Below are positions 48,101 to 51,639 of a stretch of 64,000 bases of DNA, in pieces (positions within the stretch are counted from its first letter, which is position 1; each line of letters starts with the position of its first letter). The notes beneath the pieces were generated by a model, which had not been told where the DNA came from, ran no database searches, and saw only the letters and a program-made list of their open reading frames with translations. The DNA is taken from assembly GCF_049243985.1 (NCBI RefSeq), contig NC_135386.1, forward strand, positions 8,271,501 to 8,335,500, in the 5' to 3' direction. A program made the translations under genes and the position numbers. Source of the DNA: Paroedura picta (Eukaryota > Chordata > Lepidosauria > Squamata > Gekkonidae).

Positions 48101-48598
48101 TGGAGGACAACAGGTTGACTACCCCTGCTCTGCTTGATAGCACCCCTCCTGGGGTTTCTCGAAGCCTAAAAAATGTTTCAGGGGTTTCTCAGCGGCAAAA
48201 AAGTTGAGCAAGACTGCCCTGAAGGGTGGAAATAGAGACTGACTTCTTTTCAGAGAATCTGCTTAAACGATCATTACAACGCTACACTGATATATTGATA
48301 TTTTAGGGGTATTTTTTCCCTTTGCCTGTTGGCCACCTAAATCTCATCACACCGACTCAGCCAGCGGACTGGATGACTACGCTACTTTAACTTGCTTCGC
48401 AAAACGCAGTCTGTATCGCCAGCCGACAAGGGCCTGACCCGTTTATTTTGCACCCTTCCCTAGGTGAGAACTAAAGACCACACCTTCGACAGCGTCGGCC
48501 ACCTGATTCGCTACCACATGGAGAACAAGCTGCCGATCATCTCGTCCGGAAGCGAATTAAATCTGAACCAGCCAGTGCGGAAACTGGCTGAGGAATGA
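14574..48598 (+). CDS. SHC4: SHC4, SHC-family adaptor protein (complete, 12 exons)
   Basis: SHC4 (RaLP/ShcD) is a cytoplasmic scaffold that binds phosphotyrosines on activated receptor tyrosine kinases and recruits GRB2. The coding exons are 14574-15164, 27106-27176, 35673-35736, 36421-36540, 37364-37417, 38402-38453, 40113-40239, 42665-42836, 44023-44086, 45139-45318, 46335-46588 and 48464-48598. They total 1884 nt and encode 627 aa, against 630 in human as I recall. All introns are GT-AG and the phases join without a break. The CH2 region is about residues 1-185. The PTB domain is about 186-350, with [17 protein letters not shown] and [20 protein letters not shown]1 carries the GRB2 sites DHEYYNE (Y380/Y381), NYENC (Y428) and DDPRYINT (Y469). 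The SH2 domain is about 530-620, with FLVRES and the phosphotyrosine-binding Arg553. It is distinguished from SHC1-3 by the [13 protein letters not shown] and ECYHGKL blocks. Confidence 0.97.
15543..15942 (-). mobile_element. Tandem-tailed tRNA-derived SINE in SHC4 intron 1
   Basis: Read in reverse, this is a SINE head (reversed B box GAATCAAACTTGGC near 15890), body and 3' end. A second copy of the 3' half is joined directly after the CTT tail. The junction (TTACTGAAGAAGAAG) is the same one seen in the arrays at 22 and 43 kb. Confidence 0.8.
16187..16322. mobile_element. Palindromic hAT-type MITE (copy 5)
   Basis: Palindrome in SHC4 intron 1, flanked by TCCTAGCT and TTCTAGCT (seven of eight match). 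The 3' terminus has decayed (CTACCACTG). Confidence 0.9.
16323..17448. other. SHC4 intron 1 sequence, nothing recognised
   Basis: AT-rich, unique-looking intronic DNA without an identified repeat or exon. Confidence 0.6.
17449..17795 (+). mobile_element. Non-autonomous hAT-like element (family 2)
   Basis: One copy of a roughly 330-bp repeat. It starts near GCCTTTCTCAACTTT, passes through GTGGACACGCCCACC and CATATATGGTCATATCACCC, and ends AACCCTGGTTGAGAAAG. The inverted end sequences suggest a DNA transposon. This copy lacks its 5' end and holds a SINE-tail fragment (GAAGAAGAAGAGTTGGTTC) at about 17673-17710. No transposase is encoded. Confidence 0.65.
18985..19170 (+). mobile_element. tRNA-like SINE remnant
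   Basis: CCCAGGTTGGAACCCC (B-box-like), then CCCTACCTTACAGGGTTGTTG and a 3' end GGCATAAATAAAGTTA. It is related to the SINE in the SHC4 3' region at 49.3 kb. Confidence 0.55.
19251..19570 (+). mobile_element. Non-autonomous hAT-like element (family 2)
   Basis: A nearly complete copy. It has the 5' end GCAGCCTTTCTCAAATTT, the middle GTGGACACGCCCACCTGG and the 3' end CTCTGGTTGAGAAAG. The terminal inverted match is TTTCTCAA/TTGAGAAA. Confidence 0.7.
19686..19895. mobile_element. Possible MITE with inverted ends
   Basis: ACTGTTTATGCACTGG at the left is mirrored by CCAGTGCATAAACGGT at the right. No target duplication was verified, and the family is unknown. Confidence 0.4.
20295..20404. mobile_element. 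Palindromic hAT-type MITE (copy 6)
   Basis: A shortened palindrome that has lost its central loop. It is flanked by perfect octamers TTCTACGG (20287-20294 and 20405-20412). Confidence 0.95.
20413..21002. other. SHC4 intron 1 sequence, nothing recognised
   Basis: Mixed-composition intronic DNA. Opposing ORFs here have no recognisable domain. Confidence 0.55.
21003..21215 (-). mobile_element. Sauria-type SINE, truncated
   Basis: Reverse orientation. The (AAAGGT)n at the left is the complement of the (ACCTTT)n tail. The body includes GTATCCCCTGTGCAAGCAC and CCGACCTCGGAAGGATGG. The tRNA head is missing. Confidence 0.8.
21574..21664 (-). mobile_element. tRNA-derived SINE 3' end
   Basis: (GAA)n followed by GAGTTGGTTCTTATATGCCG and CGAAGGAGGCTCAAAGCGG. 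This is the reverse complement of the 3' half of the CTT-tailed SINE. Confidence 0.8.
22080..22833 (+). repeat. Tandem array of SINE 3' halves
   Basis: Five to six units with a period of about 138-145 bp. Each holds CACAGGGTGTCTGTTGTGGG, then AAGCCGCTTTGAGACTCC, then AAGAACCAACTCTTCTTC and the junction CAGTAATATCAGGGCTCTC. Junctions recur at about 22199, 22344, 22482, 22625 and 22769. It is a satellite-like expansion of a SINE tail inside SHC4 intron 1. Confidence 0.9.
23432..23650 (+). mobile_element. tRNA-derived SINE abutting a TTCC array
   Basis: Carries a B-box-like GGTTTGATTCCCC, then CCACATGCAGCAGCTGGGTG and GTAAGCTGCTTTGAGCC. The usual CTT tail is replaced by CCTT repeats that run on for more than 500 bp. 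Confidence 0.8.
23651..24223. repeat. (TTCC)n microsatellite, about 570 bp
   Basis: Long pyrimidine tetranucleotide array with six TGTTACCTTCCACC interruptions and later CCTC blocks, giving a higher-order pattern. Both strands show long spurious ORFs (SFLP and EGRK repeats). It lies in SHC4 intron 1. Confidence 0.97.
24224..25377. other. SHC4 intron 1 sequence, nothing recognised
   Basis: Unique-looking intronic DNA with a C run near 24525 and no recognised repeat or exon. Confidence 0.55.
25378..26100 (-). mobile_element. LINE 3'-end fragment and MIR-like SINE fragment
   Basis: 25378-25510 (TTATACCCCGCTGCTTTC, then GCAGCGGCTTACAACATAAA) is a reversed 3' end typical of squamate L2/CR1-like LINEs. 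25895-26075 (TACCTTTCTCCCAAATGG to GGATTCAAACCTGGGTCTCC) looks like a reversed tRNA-headed SINE. Family names are not certain. Confidence 0.5.
26389..26875 (-). mobile_element. CR1 LINE 3' part
   Basis: Reverse orientation. It starts with AATCATAGAATCATTGAG (complement of the CR1 3' end) and CATCTAGTCCAACCCCCTGC. It covers the same ORF2 C-terminal and 3' UTR segment as the copy in the SECISBP2L intron and ends near CTTTGTTGCCCTCCTCTGG. Confidence 0.9.
27106..27176 (+). CDS. SHC4: SHC4 exon 2: PTB domain
   Basis: Encodes [20 protein letters not shown] and the following QVTR. The acceptor is TTCTAG at 27105 and the donor is ACAAG|GTAAGT, phase 2. Confidence 0.97.
27533..27818. repeat. Polypurine GGA/GGGGGA array in SHC4 intron 2
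   Basis: About 285 bases that are almost entirely A/G, with GGA, GAA, GGGAGA and GGGGGA sub-blocks and at most one pyrimidine interruption. It begins about 360 bp after the exon 2 donor. It has the mirror-like composition that favours triplex DNA. Confidence 0.97.
27819..29984. other. SHC4 intron 2 unique sequence, CpG-retaining
   Basis: No repeat family or gene was recognised over more than 2 kb. 28130-28900 holds many CpG dinucleotides (for example CATCGACGGTTCCGG and GCGAGTCGCATAACTCC), unlike the surrounding AT-rich introns. It may hold regulatory elements, but nothing specific can be claimed. Confidence 0.5.
29985..30065 (-). mobile_element. 5S rRNA-derived SINE fragment
   Basis: CCAACCCTGCTTAGCTTCCA, followed by GAATCTGTTGAGAT, is a diverged reverse complement of the 5S rRNA internal control region. 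It is too diverged to be a gene. Confidence 0.65.
30222..30559 (+). mobile_element. CR1 LINE 3' part
   Basis: Translates to [30 protein letters not shown] and FKQRLDAHF. It ends with GGGGGTTGGACTAGGTGGCC and CTATGATTCTATGATTCTA. Confidence 0.92.
31108..31290 (+). mobile_element. 5S rRNA-derived SINE
   Basis: CTCGTACTTGGATGGGAGAC is the 5S rRNA 3' control region. It is followed by the tail GGCAATGACAAACCACCTCC known from reptilian SINEs. Confidence 0.7.
31455..31610 (-). mobile_element. LINE 3'-end fragment
   Basis: ATTTATATAGCGCTTCTCAC followed by CACAGCGGTTTACAAAATCC resembles the reversed 3' end of an L2-like LINE. Confidence 0.55.
31611..32548. other. SHC4 intron 2 sequence, nothing recognised
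   Basis: Unique-looking DNA without identified features. Confidence 0.6.
32549..33325. mobile_element. Two tRNA-derived SINEs (CTT-tailed family)
   Basis: 32549-32790 (+) has A box TAGTGGTTAAGAG and B box GGTTTGATTCC, then CTGTTGTGGGGAGAGGAAGG. 33150-33320 (-) is a reverse copy missing its tail. Diverged unclassified sequence lies between them. Confidence 0.8.
33326..33961. other. SHC4 intron 2 sequence, nothing recognised
   Basis: No repeat or exon identified. A 136-codon ORF begins inside the adjacent SINE and has no known domain. Confidence 0.55.
33962..34071. mobile_element. Palindromic hAT-type MITE (copy 7)
   Basis: A short palindrome of the GGCCAAAC subtype. The loop is lost and the termini are decayed. 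No target duplication is visible. Confidence 0.8.
34545..34750 (+). mobile_element. tRNA-derived SINE 3' part
   Basis: GCAACCAGCAGGGTGACTTT, then CTGTTGTGGGGAGAGGAAGG and CCAACTC(TTC)n. The tRNA head is missing. Confidence 0.8.
34751..35672. other. SHC4 intron 2 sequence, nothing recognised
   Basis: Purine-rich unique-looking DNA up to the exon 3 acceptor. Confidence 0.6.
35673..35736 (+). CDS. SHC4: SHC4 exon 3: PTB domain
   Basis: Encodes [20 protein letters not shown] and a final K. The acceptor AAAAAG|G is purine-rich just before AG, but a T tract lies upstream. The donor is AAG|GTAAAT. Confidence 0.96.
35768..35999. repeat. (GGAT)n microsatellite next to SHC4 exon 3
   Basis: About 230 bp of GGAT/GGAG tetramers starting about 30 bp after the exon 3 donor. 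Long ORFs of MDGW repeats here are artefacts. Confidence 0.97.
36421..36540 (+). CDS. SHC4: SHC4 exon 4: PTB domain
   Basis: Encodes [19 protein letters not shown] followed by [16 protein letters not shown] and METQQ, 40 codons in phase 0. The acceptor is TTTGCAG and the donor is CAG|GTGGGT. Confidence 0.97.
36736..37130. mobile_element. hAT-like (Charlie-like) repeat in SHC4 intron 4
   Basis: GGGATTCCCAACCGGGGTCT with GACCCCCAGAGGTCCATAGG resembles hAT Charlie-type ends. The right limit near TTCAAAAAGGCTGATC is approximate. Confidence 0.5.
37364..37417 (+). CDS. SHC4: SHC4 exon 5: PTB domain core
   Basis: Encodes the invariant SHC motif [18 protein letters not shown], 18 codons in phase 0. 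The donor is CCC|GTAAGT. Confidence 0.98.
37690..38210. mobile_element. Reversed SINE-like repeat and hAT-like family-2 copy
   Basis: 37690-37907 (CCTTTGCCTTTCTCCCCAAT to GGATTTGAACCTGGGTCTC) is a reversed tRNA-headed SINE like that at 25.9 kb. 37908-38210 is the 330-bp hAT-like repeat (AGCCTTCCTTGACG, then GTGGACACGCCCACCC). Confidence 0.6.
38402..38453 (+). CDS. SHC4: SHC4 exon 6: PTB domain
   Basis: Encodes [17 protein letters not shown] plus one base. The donor is AGAG|GTAGGT, phase 1. Confidence 0.97.
38454..40112. other. SHC4 intron 6 with repeat fragments
   Basis: 39103-39200 is a fragment of the hAT-like family 2 (GCAGCCTTTTCACAACTTTT). 39243-39960 looks like LINE-derived sequence (CATCTTGTGGCGGGACAAC, then GGGAGCTCATTCCACCAGGC), family not certain. 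The rest is unrecognised. Confidence 0.5.
40113..40239 (+). CDS. SHC4: SHC4 exon 7: end of PTB domain
   Basis: Encodes [34 protein letters not shown] and SSLIPSNE. The donor is AAAG|GTCAGC, phase 2. Confidence 0.97.
40349..40484. mobile_element. Palindromic hAT-type MITE (copy 8)
   Basis: Full palindrome with a perfect 8-bp target duplication CCCTAGCC (40341-40348 and 40485-40492). Confidence 0.96.
40493..41309. other. SHC4 intron 7 sequence, nothing recognised
   Basis: AT-rich unique-looking DNA. A short AATATC/GAATAT-rich stretch at 40520-40570 carries GCGAATAT repeats. Confidence 0.55.
41310..41600 (-). mobile_element. Two reversed tRNA-Ala-like SINE heads
   Basis: GGGGATTGAACCTGGGGG, then TGCATGCAAGGCAAGATGCT and CTGAGCCAC (41345-41412), and AGGGATTGAACCTGCGACC near 41545. 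These are reversed B and A boxes of the SINE family seen at 10.5 kb. Confidence 0.65.
41633..41745. mobile_element. Palindromic hAT-type MITE (copy 9)
   Basis: Decayed palindrome of the GGCCAAACTGTGG subtype with mutated ends. No target duplication is visible. Confidence 0.75.
42228..42512 (-). mobile_element. Sauria-type SINE, nearly full length
   Basis: Reverse orientation. It has tail AAAGGTAAAGGTATCCCC, body CCGACCTCGGAAGGATGGAA and tRNA head with reversed B box GGGATCGAACTCCC and reversed A box TTACCACTCTGCGCCAC. It lies about 150 bp before SHC4 exon 8. Confidence 0.88.
42665..42836 (+). CDS. SHC4: SHC4 exon 8: CH1 region with YYN motif
   Basis: Encodes [39 protein letters not shown] and a less conserved tail. 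EYYNE is the GRB2-recruiting tandem tyrosine site. The donor is CCA|GTAAGT. Confidence 0.96.
42868..43490 (+). repeat. SINE with tandemly expanded 3' half
   Basis: Begins with a SINE head (GAGCCGGGTTTGATTCCCC), then repeats the 3' half three to four times with a period of 144-153 bp. Each unit ends in AACCAACTC(TTC)n joined to GTAATATCAG. It is the second such array in SHC4, in intron 8. Confidence 0.88.
44023..44086 (+). CDS. SHC4: SHC4 exon 9: CH1 region, NYENC motif
   Basis: Encodes [20 protein letters not shown]. Tyr428 in YEN is a candidate GRB2 site matching the human VYENC. The donor is GCAG|GTAAGT, phase 1. Confidence 0.93.
44119..44445 (+). mobile_element. Non-autonomous hAT-like element (family 2)
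   Basis: A nearly complete copy with GCAGCCTTGTGG at the left, GTGGACACGCCCACCTGG in the middle and TGGCTGAGAAAG at the right. Confidence 0.7.
44573..44702 (-). mobile_element. Sauria-type SINE, 3' half
   Basis: AAAGGCAAAGGTATCCCCTG then GGTGACGCCCTCCAGCG. It ends near CCCCAGTCATTACCG. Confidence 0.82.
45139..45318 (+). CDS. SHC4: SHC4 exon 10: CH1 region, DDPRYINT motif
   Basis: Encodes the major GRB2 site [14 protein letters not shown] (Tyr469) and a variable tail ending in GSPARCL. The donor TTAA|GTATGT is inferred from the phase needed by exon 11. Confidence 0.92.
45378..45797. mobile_element. hAT-like family-2 copy and palindromic MITE (copy 10)
   Basis: 45378-45660 is the 330-bp repeat, lacking its 5' end. 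45689-45797 is a short palindrome with flanking CTCTAGAC on both sides (one extra C at the left end). Confidence 0.8.
46115..46325 (+). mobile_element. tRNA-derived SINE
   Basis: Carries GAACCGGGTTCGATTCCCC (good B box), then CCACATGCAGCTGGGTGACC and GCCGCTTTGAGACTCC. It ends 10 bp before SHC4 exon 11, so it supplies the pyrimidine-rich acceptor region. Confidence 0.82.
46335..46588 (+). CDS. SHC4: SHC4 exon 11: SH2 domain
   Basis: Encodes [20 protein letters not shown], then [19 protein letters not shown] and [11 protein letters not shown]. Arg553 in FLVRES is the phosphotyrosine contact. The donor is AAG|GTAAGA, phase 0. The exon's last 15 bases are the first part of the downstream minisatellite unit. 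Confidence 0.97.
46574..47015 (+). repeat. Minisatellite made from the SHC4 exon 11 splice donor
   Basis: Fourteen units of 33 or 28 bp. Unit 1 (46574-46606) is the last 15 coding bases plus the first 18 intron bases. Later units read AATCCTGAAGGGAAGG..., then CCTATTTAG. Units 2-5 and 6-9 repeat the same 33-28-28-33 pattern (122 bp). Units 3, 7, 11 and 13 keep a GT at the donor position (AAG|GTAACC or AAG|GTAAAG), and the rest read GG. Confidence 0.95.
47723..47962. repeat. (GGGAA)n microsatellite, about 240 bp
   Basis: Starts as GGGGAA hexamers for about 50 bp, then pure GGGAA pentamers. It appears to have grown from the GGGAAGGGGAGGGG segment of the host repeat. All long ORFs here are artefacts. 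Confidence 0.97.
48002..48127. mobile_element. Palindromic hAT-type MITE (copy 11)
   Basis: Palindrome with flanks CTCTGCAC and CTCTGCTT (six of eight match). It is nested in the hAT-like family-2 copy. Confidence 0.88.
48464..48598 (+). CDS. SHC4: SHC4 exon 12: end of SH2 and stop
   Basis: Encodes [20 protein letters not shown], then [18 protein letters not shown] and RKLAEE, with stop TGA at 48596-48598. The C-terminal tail is shorter than in human. The acceptor is CCCTAG. Confidence 0.97.
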   Translation: MRTKDHTFDSVGHLIRYHMENKLPIISSGSELNLNQPVRKLAEE

Positions 48599-50770
48599 GG
48601 GTACTTTGGAATACAAGTAATTCAGTCAGTTTGGGACATCGCCAAGACAATTCTTGCCCTCCCTTGACCAAAGACCCTCTAGAATCAACTGCTGCCAGCA
48701 AATGCCACAGCCAGTGGACAGCCTGCTGTGCCAGAAGGACTACTTTTCCATGTGCGTGTCTGTACATATGCCCATGTGTGTGTCTGCTTCCAATTCTGTA
48801 GTTCCGCCCACAAAGCTATGTAGGAAAACAAATTCCCTGATGATCAAGAGAGTGTTTGTGGAGAAGTTATGCACCTGAGTCACTTTTGAGGATTTTTTTT
48901 TTTTAATGGGGGAGTGGGGGAAAGAATTGGTGACAAATGTTAGAAAACGGAAAAGAAAAGCACAATCCAACCTTCACACAAACGCCAAACTGACTTGAAG
49001 AAACTGCTAAGGTGGTAAGAATGTGCCTTTTGAATCGAGGTGTTCTTGGGAGACGGGATTTCTCTCGGTGTCCGATGGCTCTGCGTAAATCTCACAGGAA
49101 CTGCCAAACAAAGCCCCGAATGAATTGGAAACAGAAAAACAAATTCTTTCATTGTGACTTTCTGTTTTGTTTTGTTTTATATGATGATACTGTCATGGAA
49201 AGTGAAGGCTACACTATCATGAATGCTTCTTATCCATTTTGTCACATCAAGTTCTGTTAGGCAAAAGTTTGGGGGGGAAATCCACAAAAATGCAAAAAAC
49301 AAACAAACAAAAGAGCCTGTGCGGTGTAGTGAGTCAGAGTGTCAGATTAGGATCTGGAAGGCCCGGGTTCAAATCCCGCTCGTACCATGGAAGCTTGTTG
49401 GGTGACCCTGGACTCTACGAGGGTTGCTACGAAGACAAAACAGAGGCAAGCTAGCCACTTTGGATCCCCTTTGGGGAGAAGAGTGGGGCAGAAATGTATT
49501 AAATCCAAATGCAGAATGTGAAAGCTGCCAGATTTGTTTGCGGCTTCATCACCCTCTCGCACTGCACCAGATCCACCAGTCGCTAATTTGTTTGTCATCG
49601 TGCAGCCGCCGCTGCCGTTTAAATCTGTGAATGAACAATCATTTTGAACCAGACGTTGACTCAAGTTGGGATCGCAGTCTTTTTCCACTGGCCCTTGCGC
49701 CCAGGCTCCTGACAGGGGGCTACCCATGTATTTGAAGATACTTCACGCACTGCAGGAATTCCACCTGTTCCATTTTCCACAAGTCTTTGCATTTGCAGCA
49801 GTGATCAGAGCTTCTGTGGGAAACTGTCCCTGTGCAGAAGCTGTTTAGAGAGCTGGGCCAGCAAGCAAGACAGCGACTCCCTCTTGATCGACTTGTGTGT
49901 GTCTCTCTCTTTTTAAACTAATACTGCTGCCAAATGTGGGAAGGAGCATTCACTCCTAAGTACACCGTCTTCAGTTCCTTTGTATGTTTACAGCGTAGAG
50001 CTGATGGAAACCAAATCTGTATTATTTTGCAGGGGAATGTTTTCAATGACTAACCGTCGGTTTTGTGTTTTAAAATTCTGCATGCTGTATATTTTCCTCC
50101 GTACCTCTTTTTACAAGGCCTTTCTAGCTTTATTGGATTTCTTTTTCTTTTTCCTAAACAGCTGAGAAAGGTATTTTATAAAGAAATATTAATGCTGCAT
50201 TATCTCTGCACCTGTGTCGGTCAGGACGATCCTGGAACAGACATCAAAGTATCCTGAAATGATTTTGTTACCTGTGTACAATGAAGAGACATATACGTGT
50301 TCTGGATTCTGGCAAGAGAGCTGCAGACTTGAGTACTCTTACTAGTGAGTAAGTCTTACTGAACTCACAGGAACTCTTGCTCCTGAGTAAACATACTTAG
50401 GACTGTCCTGCATATAATTTCACGGAATAACAGGATTATGGGACGAAAGGGAGAATTTTCTCAGGGTATCTTCCTTTTTATATATTAGCACAATGGCCGC
50501 TACGAACCTATTTACTAGACCTGGAAAATAAGCAGAGCAATAGACCTTGATTCATTCCTTAGCATTCCCAACACTAAACATTTGAAAACTATCAAAAACG
50601 GGGCGAGATTAGCTTTTAAGCTCGAGAATTTTAAAAAAATGAATAAATTTGGTCTGTGTAACGTATTTGGTTTCTGCTGCTTTTCAGCGCGCCGTTGGCT
50701 GCATGGATGTGCAGCTAAAACACTTCGTTTCTCCAGAGGTTTTGCAACATTAAATTCTTGTTGGCGTCTG
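48599..50770 (+). other. SHC4: SHC4 3' UTR (inferred)
   Basis: Non-coding AT-rich sequence after the stop. It holds a tRNA-like SINE at about 49315-49505 (CCCGGGTTCAAATCCCGC as B box). The first AATAAA is at 50642-50647 and an ATTAAA is at about 50749, so the UTR may be about 2.1 kb. The end is not established. Confidence 0.45.
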
Positions 50771-50784
50771 GCATTGTCTACTTA

Positions 50785-51135
50785 GAATCATAGAGTTGGA
50801 AAAGATCTCCTGGGTCATCTAATCCCACCCCCTGCACTATGCAGGGCACTCACAACCCTATTGCTCATACTTGCTCTTCAGTTACCTTCCCCCCCCCCCC
50901 AAGCATGCTGCCCTGTACATTCTCCTGGAGCAGCCCTTCTCAGAATTTTTACATTTACATCGCAGAATTTTACACATTTCAGGCTTTGAGAAACCCTAGA
51001 GGTGGTGTGATTGTGCCGAAGAAGGTTGTGAAGCATGGATGTGGACACGCCCACCTGGGGCTCCTCCCCTTCCCACCCCCTCCAGGTCCATCATTGGCCG
51101 TTTTGGGAGCAGGGTCAACATGCCCATATATGGTC
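50785..51135. mobile_element. CR1 3' end fragment and hAT-like family-2 copy
   Basis: 50785-50870 (-) reads AATCATAGAGTTGGAAAAGA, then CACCCCCTGCACTATGCAGG. 50930-51135 (+) is a truncated family-2 copy (GTGGACACGCCCACCTGG). It ends exactly where the 3' flank shared by the RIMBP3-like genes begins. Confidence 0.7.
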
Positions 51136-51136
51136 A

Positions 51137-51639
51137 TAATTCACCACAAGGACCTACAGCCATACCACAGTTGTGAGTGTCCAGGGGCATCTTCTGGGCA
51201 CCACATTAGGGGGGCTGATTTGGATTGGGACGGTGGGAGAAAGAGGTCGGGCAACATCTAAACATTCAGGGTTGCATTGGTGCTGCCGCGTCACTTGAAG
51301 GGCTGATCCGGAAACACCAAAACCTCTGGGCAACTCTCAATTTAGTTGTTCTATCTGAATATGACGATTGCCACGATTTGGCTTTTCCCTGGCCACGGCA
51401 TGTGAGTCTGTGAACAGTTTTAGACCCCAACCATTATAAAATGCATTCGTACGGAATGACAAAGGACAAGCGTGCAGGAAAACAAATTGCCACGGTTATA
51501 GTATCCAGTGTGGCCGTCTGCCTTGTTCATTTATTCATTTAGAAAATGGTCTCAGGGCCCAAGACACTCCTATCACAATTTCCACGAGAACATCGACAAG
51601 AGGAATCCTCTCCAGTCGTTTTGTTGTCCGGTTTTGCTC
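51137..51639 (-). other. 3' UTR and shared 3' flank of RIMBP3-like gene 1
   Basis: On the minus strand the stop is followed by about 105 nt of 3' UTR. AATAAA lies at 51530-51535, then about 380 nt match the sequence after gene 3. Anchors shared in order are AACAAGGCAGACGGCCACAC (GAGCAAGGCAGGTGCCACAC in gene 3), TTGGGGTCTAAAAC, AGGGAAAAGCCA, and finally GCTGTAGGTCCTTGTGGTGA. Confidence 0.75.
51530..51535 (-). terminator. Poly(A) signal of RIMBP3-like gene 1
   Basis: AATAAA on the minus strand, about 105 nt after the stop. It aligns with the AATAAA of genes 2 and 3. Confidence 0.75.

Larger units (their letters stand above)
47550..48213 (-). mobile_element. hAT-like family-2 copy interrupted by GGGAA array and MITE
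   Basis: Reverse orientation. GGAAACCCTGGGGTTTCCTG at the left and GGGGTTTCTCGAAGCC at the right are the element ends. Inside it are a (GGGAA)n expansion (47723-47962) and palindromic MITE copy 11 (48002-48127). Confidence 0.75.

Noticed and set aside
47644-48207. ORFs of GRE/GKG and FPSLP repeats
   Set aside because: They come from the GGGAA microsatellite inside a transposon copy.
49323-49395. Possible tRNA gene
   Set aside because: It has a good B box but no credible cloverleaf, and a SINE body follows. The same applies to tRNA-like heads at 10.5, 32.5, 42.5 and 46.1 kb.
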